A stretch of 33,273 nucleotides of DNA from Mycolicibacterium peregrinum. GTDB taxonomy: Bacteria > Actinomycetota > Actinomycetes > Mycobacteriales > Mycobacteriaceae. The translations under genes and the position numbers were made by a program. Positions 31,962 through 33,273 of the stretch are shown here, piece by piece (the first letter of the stretch is position 1; each line of letters starts with the position of its first letter). The DNA is taken from NCBI RefSeq assembly GCF_001665785.1, contig NZ_LZSO01000043.1, positions 1 through 33,273 on the forward strand. Direction: 5' to 3'. The notes under the pieces were generated by a model. That model worked only from the letters and a program-made list of their open reading frames with translations. It was not told the DNA's origin and did not search any database.

Positions 31962-33271
31962 CACTTCACCACCCGCAGCGGGCCGCCACCGACAGGGCCG
32001 GCATTGCCGTCGGCAGCGTCACACATGATAGGTCGCAGCGCGGCGGTCAACCGCTGGTAGTCGCCAAACGTCTGCTCGTACACTGCCGTTCGCTTCAGAT
32101 CGGGTTCGAGAAGCCGGACTCGAGGCGCGAACAGCCGCGAGCCTGCCCTCAGGCTCGGAACAATCCCGGCGGCGGTCGCCGCGATCACCGCGCAGGCCCG
32201 CAAGGTGAGGTTCTCTCCGATGACGAGTTCGGCGGGTCGCCCGAGCACATCGATGGTGACCTGCTGCCACAACGAGTTTCGTTCGATGCCGCCGGAGAAG
32301 ACCAGGCGGGTACAGGGCACACCGGACCGTTCGAACGAGTTGATCACGCTACGGGTCCCGCACGCGACTGCCTCGACCATCGCCCGGTACAGCTCGGCCT
32401 TGGTGGTGCCGAGCGTCAACCCCACCACGGCCCCGCGCAGCCGGGCATCCCGGTGCGGCGTGCGGTTGCCCATGAAGTAATCGAGGGCCCGCAGCCCGTG
32501 GGAGGCCGGATCGACCGCGGTGGCCTGTTCGATCAACGCGTGCAGCTCGTCACGGGGTACGCCCATGATGGACTCACCCGTCCACTTGAGGACCGAACCG
32601 CTGGTCACCTGGCCGCCTTCGACCAGCCACTTGTTGTGCGTCAACGCATTCGGGTACGGACCCCATACCTCGTTGGAGGTGGTCGGCTTGTCCACCTCGG
32701 TGACGATCGCCGAGGACGTACCGGACACGATGGACACCAGCCCGTCGACGTTGCCGCCGCAGGCCAGGAGGGACACGTGTGCGTCGATGCCTCCGACGGC
32801 GACGATCGCAGTGTCGGTGATGCCGAGATCGGCTGCGGCGCCAGGAGTGAGCGTGCCGGCGACGCCGCCCACGGCGATGATCTCGTCCGGCAGCTTGGGG
32901 ATGAGATCATCCATGCCCAGTGCGTCATACAGTTCCGTCGGGAATCGCCCGGCAAGCGCGTCATAGTTGTACTTGCAGACCGCGTTCATCTGCGAGCCGA
33001 CCCATCGGCCCGTCAGCCGGAATGTGAGGTAGTCGACCGCCTCCACGATGCGTGCGGCCGACCGGTACGCGTCGGGGTCATGCGTTTTGAGCCACATCGC
33101 CTTGGGCAGCAGCCATTCCGCGGCGTCTGACCCGCCGGACCAGTCGAGGATCGGATGCTGCTGATTGAGTTCTGCGGTGCGCTCCGACTCGGCGGCGCCG
33201 CGGGCGTCCATCCACAGGATGGCCGGGCGGAGCGGTGTTCCGGCGGCGTCGACGCCGCCAGTTATACACAT
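31961..33271 (-). CDS. FGGY-family carbohydrate kinase, N-terminally incomplete
   Basis: 436 residues read; the N-terminal ~70-80 residues with the first phosphate-binding motif are missing at the edge. The visible parts are typical FGGY: LRPAILWMDARG, EAVDYLTFRLTGRW, a GGIDAHVSLLACG with SGTSSAIV phosphate loop, and the C-terminal FSGGIERNSLWQQVTIDVLGRP. The final bases before the edge look like sequencing-adapter sequence, so the apparent start MCIT is not real; genuine sequence resumes at about 33261. Substrate is open (pentulose, tetritol or AI-2-like). It heads the - strand operon, and its stop overlaps the SorC start. Confidence 0.9.
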   Translation of the reverse strand: MCITGGVDAAGTPLRPAILWMDARGAAESERTAELNQQHPILDWSGGSDAAEWLLPKAMWLKTHDPDAYRSAARIVEAVDYLTFRLTGRWVGSQMNAVCKYNYDALAGRFPTELYDALGMDDLIPKLPDEIIAVGGVAGTLTPGAAADLGITDTAIVAVGGIDAHVSLLACGGNVDGLVSIVSGTSSAIVTEVDKPTTSNEVWGPYPNALTHNKWLVEGGQVTSGSVLKWTGESIMGVPRDELHALIEQATAVDPASHGLRALDYFMGNRTPHRDARLRGAVVGLTLGTTKAELYRAMVEAVACGTRSVINSFERSGVPCTRLVFSGGIERNSLWQQVTIDVLGRPAELVIGENLTLRACAVIAATAAGIVPSLRAGSRLFAPRVRLLEPDLKRTAVYEQTFGDYQRLTAALRPIMCDAADGNAGPVGGGPLRVVK

Positions 33272-33273
33272 CT
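33262..33273. other. Probable Nextera adapter remnant at the contig edge
   Basis: TTATACACATCT is identical to the last 12 bases of the Nextera mosaic-end sequence CTGTCTCTTATACACATCT. It is AT-rich in an otherwise GC-rich gene, lies exactly at the edge, and does not continue the kinase protein in the expected way. Confidence 0.8.

Noticed and set aside
31910..33130. 406-residue + strand open frame
   Set aside because: Antisense to the FGGY kinase and composed of low-complexity Arg/Gly/His sequence.
1..33273. tRNA, rRNA, CRISPR, insertion sequences, prophage
   Set aside because: Nothing with cloverleaf, spacer-repeat array, transposase or phage-gene character was seen on reading both strands; short structured RNAs could still be missed by eye.

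Overview
The window is a high-GC actinobacterial chromosome segment. Gene content and order match the Mycobacteriaceae (fmt-rsmB-rpe-ribD, p55-lprG, ribE-ribBA-ribH, uvrC-rapZ-yvcK-whiA, gap-pgk-tpiA-secG). The genes between whiA and gap and the sugar-uptake operon at the right end are not the M. tuberculosis arrangement as I remember it, so a fast-growing environmental mycobacterium (Mycolicibacterium) is the most likely source. The species cannot be named from this sequence.

Left part (1-12.5 kb): a LemA-family membrane protein precedes fmt, rsmB, rpe and ribD, which run on the + strand with stop/start overlaps. A 312-bp gap after ribD holds an IdeR-type iron box, a promoter and one or two small ORFs. 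Next, on the - strand, is the lprG-p55 lipoprotein/efflux pair for lipid export. The rest of the riboflavin pathway (ribE, ribBA, ribH) and a PH-domain membrane protein follow on the + strand. A GgtB-like gamma-glutamyltransferase lipoprotein lies on the - strand, convergent with them.

Middle (12.5-17.6 kb): uvrC carries an unusual C-terminal tail of 8-residue repeats. It is followed by the conserved rapZ-yvcK-whiA block (nucleotide-sugar sensing, envelope homeostasis and division regulation).

Accessory stretch (17.6-24.1 kb): two unrecognised - strand genes come first. Then comes a TetR regulator whose start lies beside two abutting 26-bp palindromes, followed by a membrane di-iron hydroxylase. 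After that come a SOUL heme-binding protein, an ABC exporter, and a phospholipase-D-like protein coupled to the exporter.

Right part (24.2-33.3 kb): the glycolytic operon gap-pgk-tpiA with secG ends at a strong intrinsic terminator. Convergent to it is a - strand operon: FGGY kinase (cut by the edge), SorC-type regulator, CUT2 sugar ABC ATPase, permease and deoC aldolase. Its plan recalls the lsr (AI-2) and ery (erythritol) operons. Its expected end product, glyceraldehyde-3-phosphate, would enter the neighbouring glycolytic operon.

Two observations cut across the window. Many genes start 6-7 nt after a TANNNT hexamer, so they are probably leaderless. The last 12 bases match the Nextera mosaic end, so the right edge is probably a contig end with adapter carry-over. 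No tRNA, rRNA, CRISPR array, insertion sequence or prophage was seen.
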